Below, in pieces: positions 40,401 through 50,194 of a stretch of 64,000 nt of DNA; the first letter of the stretch is position 1, and the number at the start of each line of letters is the position of its first letter. A model generated the notes under the pieces. That model was given only the letters and a program-made list of their open reading frames with translations. It ran no database searches and was not told the DNA's origin. Where the stretch lies: positions 29,143,737-29,207,736 of the forward strand of contig AP025048.1 of NCBI GenBank assembly GCA_036186865.1, read 5' to 3'. The position numbers were made by a program, and so were the translations under genes. The stretch comes from Eustoma russellianum (Eukaryota > Streptophyta > Magnoliopsida > Gentianales > Gentianaceae).

Positions 40401-43033
40401 AAAAAGGGTAAAAAAAGTCAACAAAATAATTTACTAAATACTTGACTCTAAATACTAATATAATTAGTCTATTTTCTTGTGTTGTAAAATTAGTTTATTT
40501 CTCTTGGGATTTAGTATTCTTCGATGAAGACGTATAGTTTGAACAATGGTTAAGGCTGAGAAGAGAAAACATGATGTTCCTTCAGGTTCTGGAGCATCCA
40601 TGGGTGACTGGAGATTTGGCCAAGCAAGAACAGATGGATGCCGAGATTGTTTCACGCCTGCAAAGTTTCAATGCAAGGCGAAAATTTCGAGCTGCAGCAA
40701 TGGCGAGTGTGTTGAGCAGCAGCTTTTCCTTGAGAACTAAAAAACTTAAAAATTTGGTGGGTTCTTATGACCTCAAGCCTGAGGAATTGGAACATCTCAG
40801 ATTGCATTTCCAGAGAATGTGAGCTCTTAAAACCCTCTATTTCAAATTCATGTTTGAACTATCACTCGCTTATTTTGTTTTTTTTCCTCCCACCTCATGG
40901 ACAGTCATAGGATCTTGATTTAAAATTACATTGTGTTGAAAAAGGAGCGATGACAATATTTTAAAACAGAACACAAAGAGTAGTAGGCAGTTTCAATTCA
41001 ACAAACAACTATGTTAAGAAAAACATATGATTTATGTGAGAAACATAAATCATACATCGTTCACTTTAAGCAAAACATATGATTGGTGTGAGAATGAGAT
41101 ACCACCACACATTGGCTTAAGGTTTTGAGCGGATATAGACATCACATAATGTAAGCCTAAGTTTCAACATGGTATCAGAGAAGGCTTAAAATGTGGACTC
41201 ACACATTGGCTGACCCATGGTTGACCGTTTATTGTCTCCCCTCACCAAAGTCCAGATGTTGATGACTGGCTTGTAGTTTGTGATTTAGGGCGTGTTCTAA
41301 GGCACATGTGTATATCAAGCCCACGTTGTCACGTGAGGGTGGGTGTTGAGAATATAGTCACACATCGTGCACTTTGACAAAAATATATGGGTTATATGAG
41401 AATGAGGTACAACCACCCATTTCCTCAAGGTTTTGAAAATATATGAGCCTGAAGCCAAAATTTCAACAAATTATCATTCTCCTACTAGCTATTTACACAT
41501 TCTAAAAAAAGAAACAATAGTTGTTCATTGACTATTATAAAGTTGTCAGCAATGATGGCTGAAATCGATGTCAGCCGCATAATTAGTACTGGAGCCTAAT
41601 AATTAAAAGAAGTGTTGATGTGTGTAATTGAGAATTTCAAATTGGAGGGGAAGTACAGATGCAAGAATGGTGAGAATGCAACTCTATCTGAATTCGAGGA
41701 TGTGCTCAAAGCAATGGAAATGTCTTCCCTGGTTCCATTAGCAGAACGGATCTTTGACTTGTTCGACAACAATCGTGATGGCACTGTTGATATGCGAGAA
41801 ATAGTTGGTGGTTTCTCAAGCCTCAAGTATTCACAAGGGGATGATGCTCTCCGTCTCTGTTTCCAGGTACATTTTCATTCCGTACTATGTTAAGAATATA
41901 GTCTCACATCGTTCATTATGAGAAAAATATATAGTTTATGTGATAATGAGGTAACACCACCCCTTATCTTAAGGTTTTGAATAGATATGAGACTCACCTC
42001 ATGTAAGCCCAAGTTTCAACATGGTATCATGAGACCACACCTTGCTTGGCCCATGGTTATTGTCTTCCCTTACCCAAGTTTATATGTTCATGTCTTTCTT
42101 GAGGTTTGTGATTGTAGACAGGTTATAAGGCGCGAGTGTATATCAAGCCACGTTTCCACGTGAGGACGTTGTTGAGAATATATTTTTAACACATGGTATG
42201 GTTGAGTACATCCGACCCCCATACCACGCCATAAGCGGGAGCCTCTAAGGCAATGGGGTAATGTTATTGTCGTTGTTGTTGTTCATGGTGGTCTTATCTT
42301 ATAATTGAAAAAATATGAATAATGTAGCTCATGTAACCTGACTTCTCGCCCTCCCCAGACCCTATCGATAGTTTTTGCTGTCGTTGGGATATACTGAGTA
42401 TAATTCTTGTTGTTGTATGTAACCTGGCCTCGCAAAAAATATGTATGTATTGTTTTGGATATTGATTAACTAGTGAGTAACCAGTCACTGAGTCATCAAG
42501 TTGACACTTTTTCTTTAGTTGTCATCTTTTTGTGTATCAAAGATCAACTTCTAAGTTATCACATAGTCTCTTGTTACCAAGTGAACATTTGCTGCATGCC
42601 ATGTCTTAAAAGGGTCCAATATAGTGTCAGACTCATTACTCCTTTTTCTTTGTATTATGATTTTTTGTTTGGAATATTAACTTAGTTTCAGCTTTGGTTA
42701 AATTTTTTTTTTCCCAAACAGATGTATGATGCGGATCGGTCTGGATGCATAAGCAAGGAAGAAGTAGCTTCAATGTTCAGAGTAACTTCAGATACATATG
42801 CAAATTTTCCCATACTTCAAGACTGAATACTGATCATGTGCTTTTCTACTTTGCAGGCATTGCCAGACGACTGCCTTCCAGTTGACATTACAGAACCTGG
42901 AAAACTAGACGATATATTTGATCTGATGGACGCAAACAATGATGGAAGGGTCACCTTCGAAGAGTTCAAAGCCGCCATGCAAAGGGATAGTTCACTCCAA
43001 GATGTTGTCCTCTCTTCTCTTCGGCCCACATAA
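30767..43033 (+). CDS. CCaMK: CCaMK, calcium- and calmodulin-dependent protein kinase (DMI3 type), seven exons
   Basis: Nuclear Ser/Thr kinase that decodes calcium spiking in the common symbiosis pathway and phosphorylates CYCLOPS/IPD3; needed for arbuscular mycorrhiza and, in nodulating plants, root nodules. Exons: 30767-31476, 37089-37143, 39949-40059, 40586-40818, 41659-41866, 42722-42781, 42857-43033. All introns are GT-AG and the joined frame predicts 517 residues, close to the 523 of Medicago DMI3. Kinase domain about 12-300: glycine loop LGRGGF (18-23), Lys43, HRDLKPEN (162-169), DFG (185-187), SPE (209-211). EKTW has Thr264, which I take as the regulatory autophosphorylation Thr (T265/T271 in legumes). 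Calmodulin-binding and autoinhibitory helix about 312-347. Three visinin-like EF-hand loops: 406-417, 442-453, 484-495, all with canonical Asp and Glu ends. ATG 30767 gives the family start MGQETR. No lesion seen. Confidence 0.97.
32478..32775 (+). mobile_element. SINE-A copy 1 (intron 1)
   Basis: Shares a long block with 39588-39832: GCAGTT-ATCGACAC, CATCAGAAAACAACC, CTGTGTGTTTCTAACACA and TTGCGTACATCCGACC, ending GGGTAATGTTGTTGTT, the TTG-type tail seen in several plant SINEs. A stretch of about 50 bp beginning GTATGGTTGCGTACATC is duplicated in tandem. No clear pol III boxes, so the head may be missing. Confidence 0.7.
32830..33035. promoter_or_regulatory. GC-rich patch with G-box and CCAAT-type motifs in CCaMK intron 1
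   Basis: A CpG-rich island in otherwise AT-rich intron DNA. It has GACACGTGGAC (G-box/ABRE type) near 32901, CCAAT at 32888 and its inverse ATTGGTGG near 32970, repeated GTGACG/GCGTCACC motifs, and CTAAATAGA near 33025 as a TATA-like box. This looks like a small promoter or the end of a transposon; function is inferred only. Confidence 0.3.
33953..34100 (-). mobile_element. SINE-B (Au-like SINE body), minus strand
   Basis: On the minus strand it reads as the common plant SINE body: GTCTCACTGGAAACAGACTC, then CTTACCCTCCCCAGACCC, then GGGATATACTGGGT, ending in a GAT-type simple tail (ATCATCATCATC on the + strand at about 33956). The tRNA-like head is absent. Confidence 0.75.
34178..35515 (-). 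pseudogene. copia-5 nucleocapsid-protease-integrase (broken, truncated)
   Basis: Reading leftwards: a CCHC knuckle CWNCKK-stop-GHLKRDC near 35290-35250 with a nonsense codon inside it, protease IFDTGASFHAT near 35130-35095, and the integrase zinc region LWHQRLGHMS near 34740. The integrase core has HTDVWGPSD, RSDNGGEY and NGVAERMN, so the D-D-E residues are kept. A 260-codon open stretch (34919 to 34137) covers integrase and runs a few codons past the break into unrelated DNA. The HTDVWG and DTGAS forms fit the Tnt1-like copia group. Confidence 0.85.
35520..35987 (-). pseudogene. copia-5 Gag, N-terminal part
   Basis: UBN2-type gag starting at the ATG at 35985-35987 (MADDNKSRIERFDG), with NFSFWKMQVEDYL and LSSLPDS at the end of the open stretch. 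A stop at 35520 cuts it before the knuckle. It faces against CCaMK, so an intronic antisense transcript is conceivable from its LTR. Confidence 0.85.
36015..36026 (-). promoter_or_regulatory. copia-5 primer binding site
   Basis: GCTCTGATACCA on the + strand, two bases from the LTR. Confidence 0.9.
36029..36554 (-). repeat. copia-5 5' LTR (526 bp)
   Basis: Perfect terminal inverted ends TGTTGGGA and TCCCAACA. The partner LTR is absent because of the truncation. Confidence 0.85.
37089..37143 (+). CDS. CCaMK: CCaMK exon 2 (55 bp)
   Basis: Completes Gly237 and codes residues 238-255, YPPFIAQPNRPKQQLIMH. The acceptor is TTTCGTAG and the donor GTGAGT. It lies 5.6 kb from exon 1, so it is easily missed by gene finders. 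Confidence 0.95.
38200..39100 (-). pseudogene. plant mobile domain (PMD) relic from a transposon
   Basis: On the minus strand near 38840-38800 the reading LPHRVMRQFGLMQEVLP matches the conserved core of plant mobile domain proteins (consensus around hlPdRVmRQFG), which plant transposons often carry. Nearby minus-strand pieces (such as 38839-38648) are short and broken. The flank near 37400-37650 has repeated ACCGT/ACGGT motifs that may belong to the same element. The edges are not definable. Confidence 0.5.
39588..39832 (+). mobile_element. SINE-A copy 2 (intron 2)
   Basis: Second copy of the intron-1 repeat, with the same CATCAGAAAACAACCTC, TTGCGTACATCCGACC and terminal TCGTTGTTGTTG. It lacks the internal duplication. 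Confidence 0.7.
39949..40059 (+). CDS. CCaMK: CCaMK exon 3 (111 bp)
   Basis: Residues 256-292, end of the kinase domain, including EKTW with the putative regulatory Thr264. Acceptor TGCTGCAG, donor GTACCC. Phase 0 at both ends. Confidence 0.95.
40060..40585 (+). other. CCaMK intron 3 (526 bp)
   Basis: AT-rich, without a recognisable element. Confidence 0.9.
40586..40818 (+). CDS. CCaMK: CCaMK exon 4 (233 bp)
   Basis: Residues 293-369 and two bases of Ile370. It covers the last kinase helix (HPWVTGDLA) and the autoinhibitory/calmodulin-binding region SRLQSFNARRKFRAAAMASV. Acceptor CCTTCAG, donor GTGAGC. Confidence 0.95.
41012..41468 (+). mobile_element. TRIM-type element in CCaMK intron 4
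   Basis: Small non-coding LTR element of about 457 bp. The 5' LTR (41012-41169) and 3' LTR (41344-41468) end in TTTCAACA. Primer site TGGTATCAGAG is at 41170, and a purine-rich GTGAGGGTGGG precedes the 3' LTR. Flanks AACTA and AATTA may be a mutated target duplication. The 5' LTR has a short internal duplication around AAACATATGATT. Confidence 0.75.
41659..41866 (+). CDS. CCaMK: CCaMK exon 5 (208 bp)
   Basis: Completes Ile370 and codes residues 371-439, including the first EF-hand loop DNNRDGTVDMRE (406-417). Acceptor AAGTACAG, donor GTACAT. Confidence 0.95.
41888..42183 (+). mobile_element. TRIM-type element in CCaMK intron 5, 3' LTR cut
   Basis: Same family as the intron-4 TRIM. The 5' LTR (41888-42021) begins TGTTAAGAATATAGTC and ends TTTCAACA, followed by the primer site TGGTATCA. 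The 3' LTR starts at 42170 (TGTTGAGAATATA) but breaks off within about 15 bases, where a SINE-A begins. Confidence 0.75.
42186..42285 (+). mobile_element. SINE-A copy 3 (intron 5)
   Basis: Short 3' part: TAACACATGGTATGGTTGAG, then ACATCCGACC, GCGGGAGCCTCTAAGGCA and the tail GTCGTTGTTGTTGTT. It lies exactly at the break of the TRIM 3' LTR. Confidence 0.7.
42335..42421 (+). mobile_element. SINE-B 3' fragment (intron 5)
   Basis: CGCCCTCCCCAGACCCTAT followed by TTGGGATATACTGAGTAT and a TTG-type tail; the 3' end of the same family as the minus-strand copy in intron 1. Confidence 0.7.
42722..42781 (+). CDS. CCaMK: CCaMK exon 6 (60 bp)
   Basis: Residues 440-459, including the second EF-hand loop DADRSGCISKEE (442-453). 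Acceptor CCCAAACAG, donor GTAACT. Confidence 0.95.
42857..43033 (+). CDS. CCaMK: CCaMK exon 7 (177 bp with stop)
   Basis: Residues 460-517 and the TAA stop, including the third EF-hand loop DANNDGRVTFEE (484-495) and the conserved C-terminus SLQDVVLSSLRP plus one Thr. Acceptor TTTGCAG after a 75-bp intron. Confidence 0.95.
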   Translation, partial: ALPDDCLPVDITEPGKLDDIFDLMDANNDGRVTFEEFKAAMQRDSSLQDVVLSSLRPT

Positions 43034-45513
43034 TTGACTGCTCTGCTTTTCTTTTTAAGTGATTATACTCATTATCTTTTGTAAGGGTAGAACTTATGAT
43101 TTGTGCTGAAATGTTCTTTAAAAAGTTTACTGGGGAATTTGGCAGGAAAAAAACATTGAGGGTTTTCTTAATTCAGAAGTTTTTGAATTCAAATGAACTG
43201 AAAAAAGAAAAAAATAGAGAAAATGTATACCAACACTTCCTTTATTAGGTAGCGTATATAGTCTCTCTTTTGAAGTTCAAAATTTGAACTTCAGTAACCT
43301 TGCTGGATAAGCAGTTCATAACATTACTTTGAAAGATAAAAAGTACTACTAAACGTAGAAAACGTCTAAACAAAATGGTCAGAAAAAGGCGTTCCTCGTG
43401 TACTAAGCTTCTGTATTTGTGCAGGGTTTCAAACATGACCAGAGATGCAGATAAAAAGAAAAGGATGAAACAATTGCAACTTATCAAACCATAACCAGGA
43501 TTTCCCCTGCATTGTTAAAATTGAGGAATGGCTCGTACACACTGCTTCTTTGGTCAAGTGCAGTATCAAAAGCATTTATTTGACTAACAACATTGCTAGG
43601 CCAATGTCAGCTCATGTAACTACACTATGACCAACTGCTTGCACGAATAATTTCCATACTCCAGACGCTTGACCAATATAAAGGAAACACTGCCTTTCTT
43701 CTGCTGCACCAAACAGCAAGAGATTTGTCCTAATAATTAATCAACCAAGTTAACAAGAAAACACACGCTGGATTCTTTATTCGGTATTTGTATTTCTTTT
43801 CGTTGAGGGACAGGCCTTGGAGCAACTGGTAATGTTGCTGCTTTATGATCTTGAGGTCACAAGTTGGAGCCACGAAAACAGTCTTTTGCACAAAGGAAAA
43901 AATACCTCATTCATATACATATACAGGAATTAAGTACTTCCCCTGTCCTAATTATTTTATCATACTTGACTAGACACAGTTCAAAAACTAGACACAGTTC
44001 ATTTCTGAACTTTGTGTCAAGTCAATTCTGACAATATTTTTAGATGAAGAAAGTATAAAAGGAAATTTCACCGTCCTAAAGGAAATCCCTTAATCAAAGG
44101 GGTCGCAGAAAGAACTGTCATCCTTAATTACAACATATTTACATCTCCCTAAAACTGCAACCTTCCTGAAATAGTTGTTTTCAAACAAATAGGTTTTCCA
44201 ACAAACACTATAAAGAACTTGGTGAGGATGCAAAAGGATATGCTAATGTCATAAGGGCTAATCTTTAGACAAACCTACCAAGTCATTGACAACACTGAGG
44301 TTCTCTTCATGCTGTTGCATAATATCATCTTCTGTCAGTGTCAAGAAAAAATTCAATTTAATGATACAAAGAGGACACTGACTATATCGTACCATCACCC
44401 AGTACCAAACCAGAACTGTTGCGGGACACCTAACTGGAAACTATGCTTACCATCTTTTAGTCCTGTACTTGAACTTACCTACAGAAAAAACTTCAACATC
44501 AGGACCACCTCAGAAACAGAACGTTTAATGAATTAAGATATGCATAAAGCTCCAAAATTCTTCAGTCCATGCACACTAACATTGTCCATAGCACAATAAT
44601 TCACAGATCCAGAGTAGCATAAACCTGCACTTGAATATTCTTTGTCCAGTACAACAAATTCAAATATTTAGGCCTATTTAAGTGTTTCTTTGTAAAAGAG
44701 CCGAGTTAGCTGGCTTATGAAATGAGATGGAGGAGGACTTTATCCAACTGTAAATTCCTGAAAGATTTCCCTTTTGATCCAACTAATATATAATATTCTT
44801 GTAGGAGGTGGAATATTCAGTGCTGTCATTGCAATATATCTTGAATGACATTGGTCTTTATACTCTTTAATGAAATGAGGTTTAATCTAATACATCTTGT
44901 AGTTTGTGATTATTGAAGGAACGCGGAAGAGGCTGCCTAGAACCCACCAAATCTGATTAATCTGGTAAACCAACAAAGTCTTCAAACTTACTGTGCAGTC
45001 TCTGCACACCATCCTTTTATCTGGAAGAATGCTGTATGACATATCTGTGATGTAAATTTACTTGATGACTTGGAAGCTTGACATTGAGCCAAGAGTTGGC
45101 CACAAGGCCTTAAATTCTCTCACCACTCCCAGCCAATTTTTTCCTCCTCCGGAAAGGAAGGATCCATGCCACAGGTTGTGTATAACAGACAAGGGTAGGA
45201 TTTCAAATTTATGCTTCATAGAACTGGTTACTTTTTTCCCAGTAATACTAAGTGTTGGAGATGTCAGTCTTGGGGAATCTATGCACCACCCTATTGCCAT
45301 CCTATTGCACCAAATCTTCAACATTCATATATTGTATAAAGATTTTGTAGTATAGGTTCTTCAAATATATAAGTACTGATGTATATCCATATTCAAGTAT
45401 GACTAGAAAAAATCAATTCATCAATTCTCTTTACTCCACTTACATGGTACAAGAGCAAAACCAGGTTATGAACAACTTTTGAAGCCCTCCCGCAATACCC
45501 AGAAGCTCTTCCC
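43034..45513. other. spacer downstream of CCaMK
   Basis: About 2.5 kb of AT-rich DNA. The first 150-200 bp should hold the CCaMK 3' UTR. A SINE head lies at 43812-43890, and a short direct repeat of TAGACACAGTTCA is near 43972-44002. I see no supported gene; the small ORFs lack any motif. Confidence 0.6.
43812..43890 (+). mobile_element. SINE head fragment, tRNA-derived
   Basis: GCCTTGGAGCAACTGGTAA resembles the A box region and GGTCACAAGTTGGAGCC the B box of tRNA-derived plant SINEs (consensus GGTCACGGGTTCGAGCC). It continues with GAAAACAGTCTTTTGCA and then stops. It is not a tRNA gene. Confidence 0.7.
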
Positions 45514-46382
45514 TGTTAGAAAAGTACGTTAAAGTACTTTACCGTGTGCTCCAAACTTATATAGAACATATTTAAGGTTGTTTGGGAGATTGATATGATG
45601 TTTGGAACACTTCTAACTTGAAATAGGTCACTTGGATCGATCCATGTATAGACTGGATCGAACCAAGTGAAATCTGGAATAAAGTTGAGTGTTCTGGAGG
45701 ACTTTGATCGATCCATGTAAAGGACATCGATCGATCAATATACGCATCGATCGATCGGTGTGTTATGTTGCAAATTCAGAAGCATTTTGTCCAACATAAA
45801 TCGGTCACATCAATCAATCTATGTGACATCGATCGATCGATGTGATCGATCGATGTAAGACAGAATGAAAGCTGAAGGTTCTGTTCGACTTCGATCGATC
45901 ACATCGATCGATCGAAGTGACATCGATCGATCGATGTGCCAACAGACATAATTTTTCACTTTGAGTTGCAGCTTTTGGGCCAAGGATCATTTCCCTTCAC
46001 CTATGAACGGTAATCAACGGCCATAACTGGTAGAAAAACTGCTGAAATGAGTTTGAAACATGGTTTTCAACACAATCCAAGGTCTATATATGTGAGATCC
46101 TACTATCTTCAAACATATACAACATTCTTGCAAAATCTATAGAATTTTCATCAATCTTTCTTCTACCTCTCTTCATTATCTTTCTCTTCTACATCAAGTT
46201 CAATCTTCTTCTCCTAGAGCAATGGACAAGAAGAAAGCCGTTATATCTTAGGAAGCATTAGTCTTGTTGTCTACCTTGCTCATTTGGTAGAGGCTAAATT
46301 GCTTTAAGGACAGAGTCATCTTGAGACTCGTCTCGGATTTTGTTTGATTATATTCTTGCTTGTTTGCTGCATTTTCCCAACA
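45514..46382 (+). repeat. copia-6 5' LTR (probable, 869 bp)
   Basis: Begins TGTTAGAAAAG and ends TTTTCCCAACA just before gag. With no second copy in the window, the ends are inferred from the TG...CA rule and from position. It contains an array of GATCGATC-centred repeats (about 45630-45942). Confidence 0.6.
45630..45942. repeat. array of CATCGATCGATCGATG-type palindromes
   Basis: About ten GATCGATC cores, several inside longer palindromes such as CATCGATCGATCGATG, spaced irregularly and separated by TGTGA-type linkers. Inside the copia-6 LTR. Confidence 0.85.
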
Positions 46383-46397
46383 ATCTTAAAGCAATTT

Positions 46398-47369
46398 ATG
46401 ATGGCATCCAAGCAAGATTTACCGGATATGTCGAAGTTGGAGCCATTTGATGGCAAGTTCTACAAGAGGTGGGCGGCCAAGGTGCTGTTCTTCCTCAAAA
46501 TGATGTCAGTTTCATATGTACTCAAGATGGATAAGCCCGGTGATGAAATTGAAGCACGCAAATATGATGCCGGCAACACTACTTGCAAAGGCCACATACT
46601 ACATTTCCTGACCAATTCTCTATTTGACATTTATGTCAAATTCACATCTGCAAAAGAAATTTGGTCAGCACTGGAGAACAAATATGGTGCTGAAGATGTA
46701 GGCAAACGCAAGTATGTGGTGAGTGAATTCTTGAAGTTCCAGATGGTTGATCATTCTCCAATCAATGATCAAATCCATCAATTCCAACAACTGGTGGATA
46801 ATCTGGAACATGAAGGAATCAAGATCGATAAGATGTTTCAGGCGGCGGCGCTGTTGGAGAAACTTCCACCTTCTTGGAGCAAATACAAGAAGAGGGGAAA
46901 GCACAACGACGCAAAGTTGTCTGTAGATGCCGTAATCAAACATATACGCATCGAAGAGAACAACCGGATGGAAGACGAGTCTCACCGGGAGGAGGGCGTC
47001 AAAGCCAACATTGTGGAGCATGTTGCGAAGAAGCCCAATTTCCACAACAATGGCGGCTACAGCAGTGGAGGTAAAGGTAAGAAATTTGCTGTGCAGGGCC
47101 AAAACAAGATGAAGGGAGTGTGCTAGGTGTGCGGGAAACCAGGACACCGAGTCGTCAACTACAGGAAACGGAAGGGCCAGCCGAGCAATCAGGCAAACCT
47201 TGTGGAGGCCAAAGGAGCAACAGACGACGTCATCGCAGCGGTCGTCTTAACGGAGGTAAACCTTGTTGGTGGCACTATGGAATGGGTGGTAGACACGGGT
47301 GCTACCAGGCATATTGCTACCAGTAAAGACCTATTTTCTGAATACAAGGAAATAGGCAGTGATGAATAA
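46398..47369 (+). pseudogene. copia-6 Gag and protease (broken)
   Basis: From ATG 46398 (MMASKQDLPDMSKLEPFDG) through the UBN2-type gag domain with KLEPFDGKFYKRW and LEKLPPSW. A TAG at 47124-47126 falls inside the CCHC knuckle (C-stop-VCGKPGH), and its final Cys is Tyr. Protease WVVDTGATRHIA follows near 47287. The open frame ends at 47369 with a TAA, and pol continues in frame after it. Confidence 0.85.
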
Positions 47370-47375
47370 GTTTTC

Positions 47376-50194
47376 TTGGGAGATGCACATAGTACCCAAG
47401 TCCTCGGAAAGGGTAAGGTGCTTCTCAAGTTAACCTCTGGGAAGAGACTGGAGCTTAGAAATGTGTTGCATGTTTCTGCTATGCGTAGGAACTTGATCTC
47501 CGGAGTGTTGCTGAACAAGGCCAATATCAAACTTGTTTTAGAATATGATAAACTTGTTTTGTCTAGAAATGAAGAGTTTATTGGTAAAGGATTTCGTAAT
47601 GGGGGGCCACTTGTACTTGATGCTACATTTACTTCCAATAATAAAGATGCATCTAGTTCCGCTTATATTGCTGAGTCTCTTGATAAGTGGCATGCTAGAC
47701 TAGGACATGCAAGTATAGGAATGATAAAGAAACTCAAGAACATGAATGTGATTTCTTATGATGATGATAACTTTAACAAATGTGAACATTGTGTTGAAGC
47801 AACACATCATAAGAAACAACTTAAGAAAGTTGATAGAGTTTCACAAAAACTTGGTTTAATTCATAGTGTCTTAGGTGATTTTAAGAATCACATGAGTAGA
47901 TGTGGTAAAAGGTATTATGTTACCTTTATCGACGATTACTCTAGATATGCGAAAGTATATTTATTAAGTCACAAGGATGAGGCCGAGTCTAAGTTTATAA
48001 GTTACAAAGTTGAGGTTAAAAATCATCTAGACTTTAAAATCAAAAGGCTTAGAACTGATAGAGGTGGTGAATAATGTACAGACTCTTTACAAAAGTTTTG
48101 TGAAGAGAATGACATTATTCATGAAGTTACACCTCCATATTCACCTCAGTCTAACGGAGTAGCCGAAAGAAATAACATTGAAAAATATGATGAATGCCAT
48201 GTTGGTTAGTTCAGGATTGTCAGACAACTTGTGGGGGGAGGCAATCTTGACTGCTTGTCATATATTGAATAGATTACCTCATAAGGAGTTGGATAAAACT
48301 CCTTATGAGTTGTGGAAAGGCTATGCTCCCAACTTAAATTACTTGAAAGTGTGGGGGTGTCTAGCCAAAATTGGCATTCCTGATTTTAAGAAAAATAAAA
48401 TCGGGTCTAAGACGAGATTGTGTGTTCATCGGGTATGCTCAAAATAGTGCAGCATATAGATTCATGGCTATAGATAATGGTTCTATATTGGAATCTAAAG
48501 ATGCTGAATTCTTTGAGCATGTATTCCCTATGAATAAACAATCCGAGTGTGTCTCCAAAAATGAGATAGGCGAGTCGAGTAAGTCCGTAGTTGAACAAGA
48601 GGTTGATGAACCTAGAAGGAGTAAGAGACAAAGAATAGAAAAATCATTTGGAAGTGACTTTATAACATCATTCATTTTAGAAGATGATCTCAAGACATAT
48701 GAAGATGCAATCAAGTCAATAGATTCCAAATTTTGGAAGGAAGCCATAGATAGTAAGCTTGAGTCTATATTAAGTAATAATACCTGGGAGTTGGTGGACT
48801 TGCCTAGAGGGTGTAAACCTATTAGTTGTTAGTGGGTCTTTAGAAAGAAACTAAAGGCGGATGGAACAATTGATAAGTTTAAGGCTAGTCTTGTCGCAAA
48901 AGGGTTCACTAGGTATAGACTTCTTTGACACTTACTCACCGGTTGCAAGAATCACTACTATTAGAGTCCAAGTAGCACTTGCCTCCATTCACAAGCTTGT
49001 TATTCACCAAATGGATGTGAAAACAGCGTTTTTAAATGGAGACTTAGAAGAGAAGATTTATATGATACAATCGGAGGGTATGATAGTTAAAGGTCAAGAG
49101 CATGAAGTGTGTAGGCTTAAGAAGTCCTTATATGGTCTTAAGCAAGCACTTAAACAATGGCACGAGAAGTTTGATAATGCTTTAGTGTCTAATGGTTATG
49201 TAGTAAATGAAAGTGACCGTTGTGTGTATAGTAAATTTGATGATTATGATGGTGTCATTATTTGCCTTTATGTTGACGATATGTTAATCTTTAGAACCAA
49301 CATAAATGTTGTTAATGATACAAAATCATTTTTATCCTCTGTTTTTGATATGAAAGACAATGGGGAAAGCGAACTTAATACTTGGTCATAAGTTAGTGAA
49401 GAAATGTGGGGGTTATTTACTTTCTCAAGAACATTATGTGAAGAAAATGTTGAGAAAGTTTAATCACTACGATGTAAAACTAGTAAGTACACCATATGAC
49501 TCGCACGATTCTTTGACTAAAAACAAATTTGATAGTGTGTCACAATGTGAATATGCTAGGATTATTGGTAGTGTAATGTATTTGATGATTTTCACTAGGT
49601 CTGACATTGCATATTTTGTTAATAGACTAGCACGATACACTCATAATCCAAATGAGATTCATTGGTGTGCATTAAGACGTTTGTTGAAATATCTTAAAGG
49701 AACAATGAATTTAGGATTAATGTTTACTGGATCACCCGCTGTTTTGGAAGGCTATTGTGATGCCAATTGGGTGACTGACAATGATGAAATAAACTCTACT
49801 AGTGGATATGTTTTCACTTTGGGTGTGGAGCTATTTGTTGGAAATCATGTAAACAAACTTGTAGTGTTAAATCTACAAAGGAGTCTGAATTCATTGCCTT
49901 AGAACTTGCCAGTACAGAAGCTGAGTGGTTAAGGAATTTACTTGTTGATATTCCTTGATGGTCTAAACCTATGCCTTCTGTATCTATTCATTGTGATTCT
50001 TAGGCTGCCATTGCACGTGCAAGGAACAAAATCTATAACGGGAAGAGACGGCACATTTGTCTTTGCCACAACATTGTGCGTGAATTGATTAGTTCAGGGG
50101 TGATAAAATTGGAGTTTGAAAGAACCAAGTTTAACCTTACAGACCCTTTAACTAAAGGACTGAATAAGAAGTTAGTCTACGAAACATCGGGGGG
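47376..50194 (+). pseudogene. copia-6 integrase-reverse transcriptase-RNase H (broken)
   Basis: Integrase zinc region KWHARLGHAS near 47686. The first acidic residue of the catalytic triad seems lost (IHSVLGD where IHSDLGD is usual). RTDRGGE is followed by TAA near 48072, and NGVAERNN near 48157. Reverse transcriptase has DTYSPVARITTIR, MDVKTAFLNGDLEE, SLYGLKQA and YVDDMLIF near 49270, with a frameshift near 49360-49380. RNase H starts near 49746 with YCDANW, and its C-terminal motif DPLTKGL is near 50142. At least five stops or shifts. Confidence 0.85.

Noticed and set aside
43813..43890. tRNA-like A and B boxes
   Set aside because: The sequence continues as a SINE body, does not fold as a full cloverleaf and has decayed boxes; it is a SINE head and not a tRNA gene.
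45058..45355. Overlapping ORFs on both strands (88 and 97 codons) downstream of CCaMK
   Set aside because: No motif, no splice context and no resemblance to a family I know; overlapping frames on both strands suggest chance.
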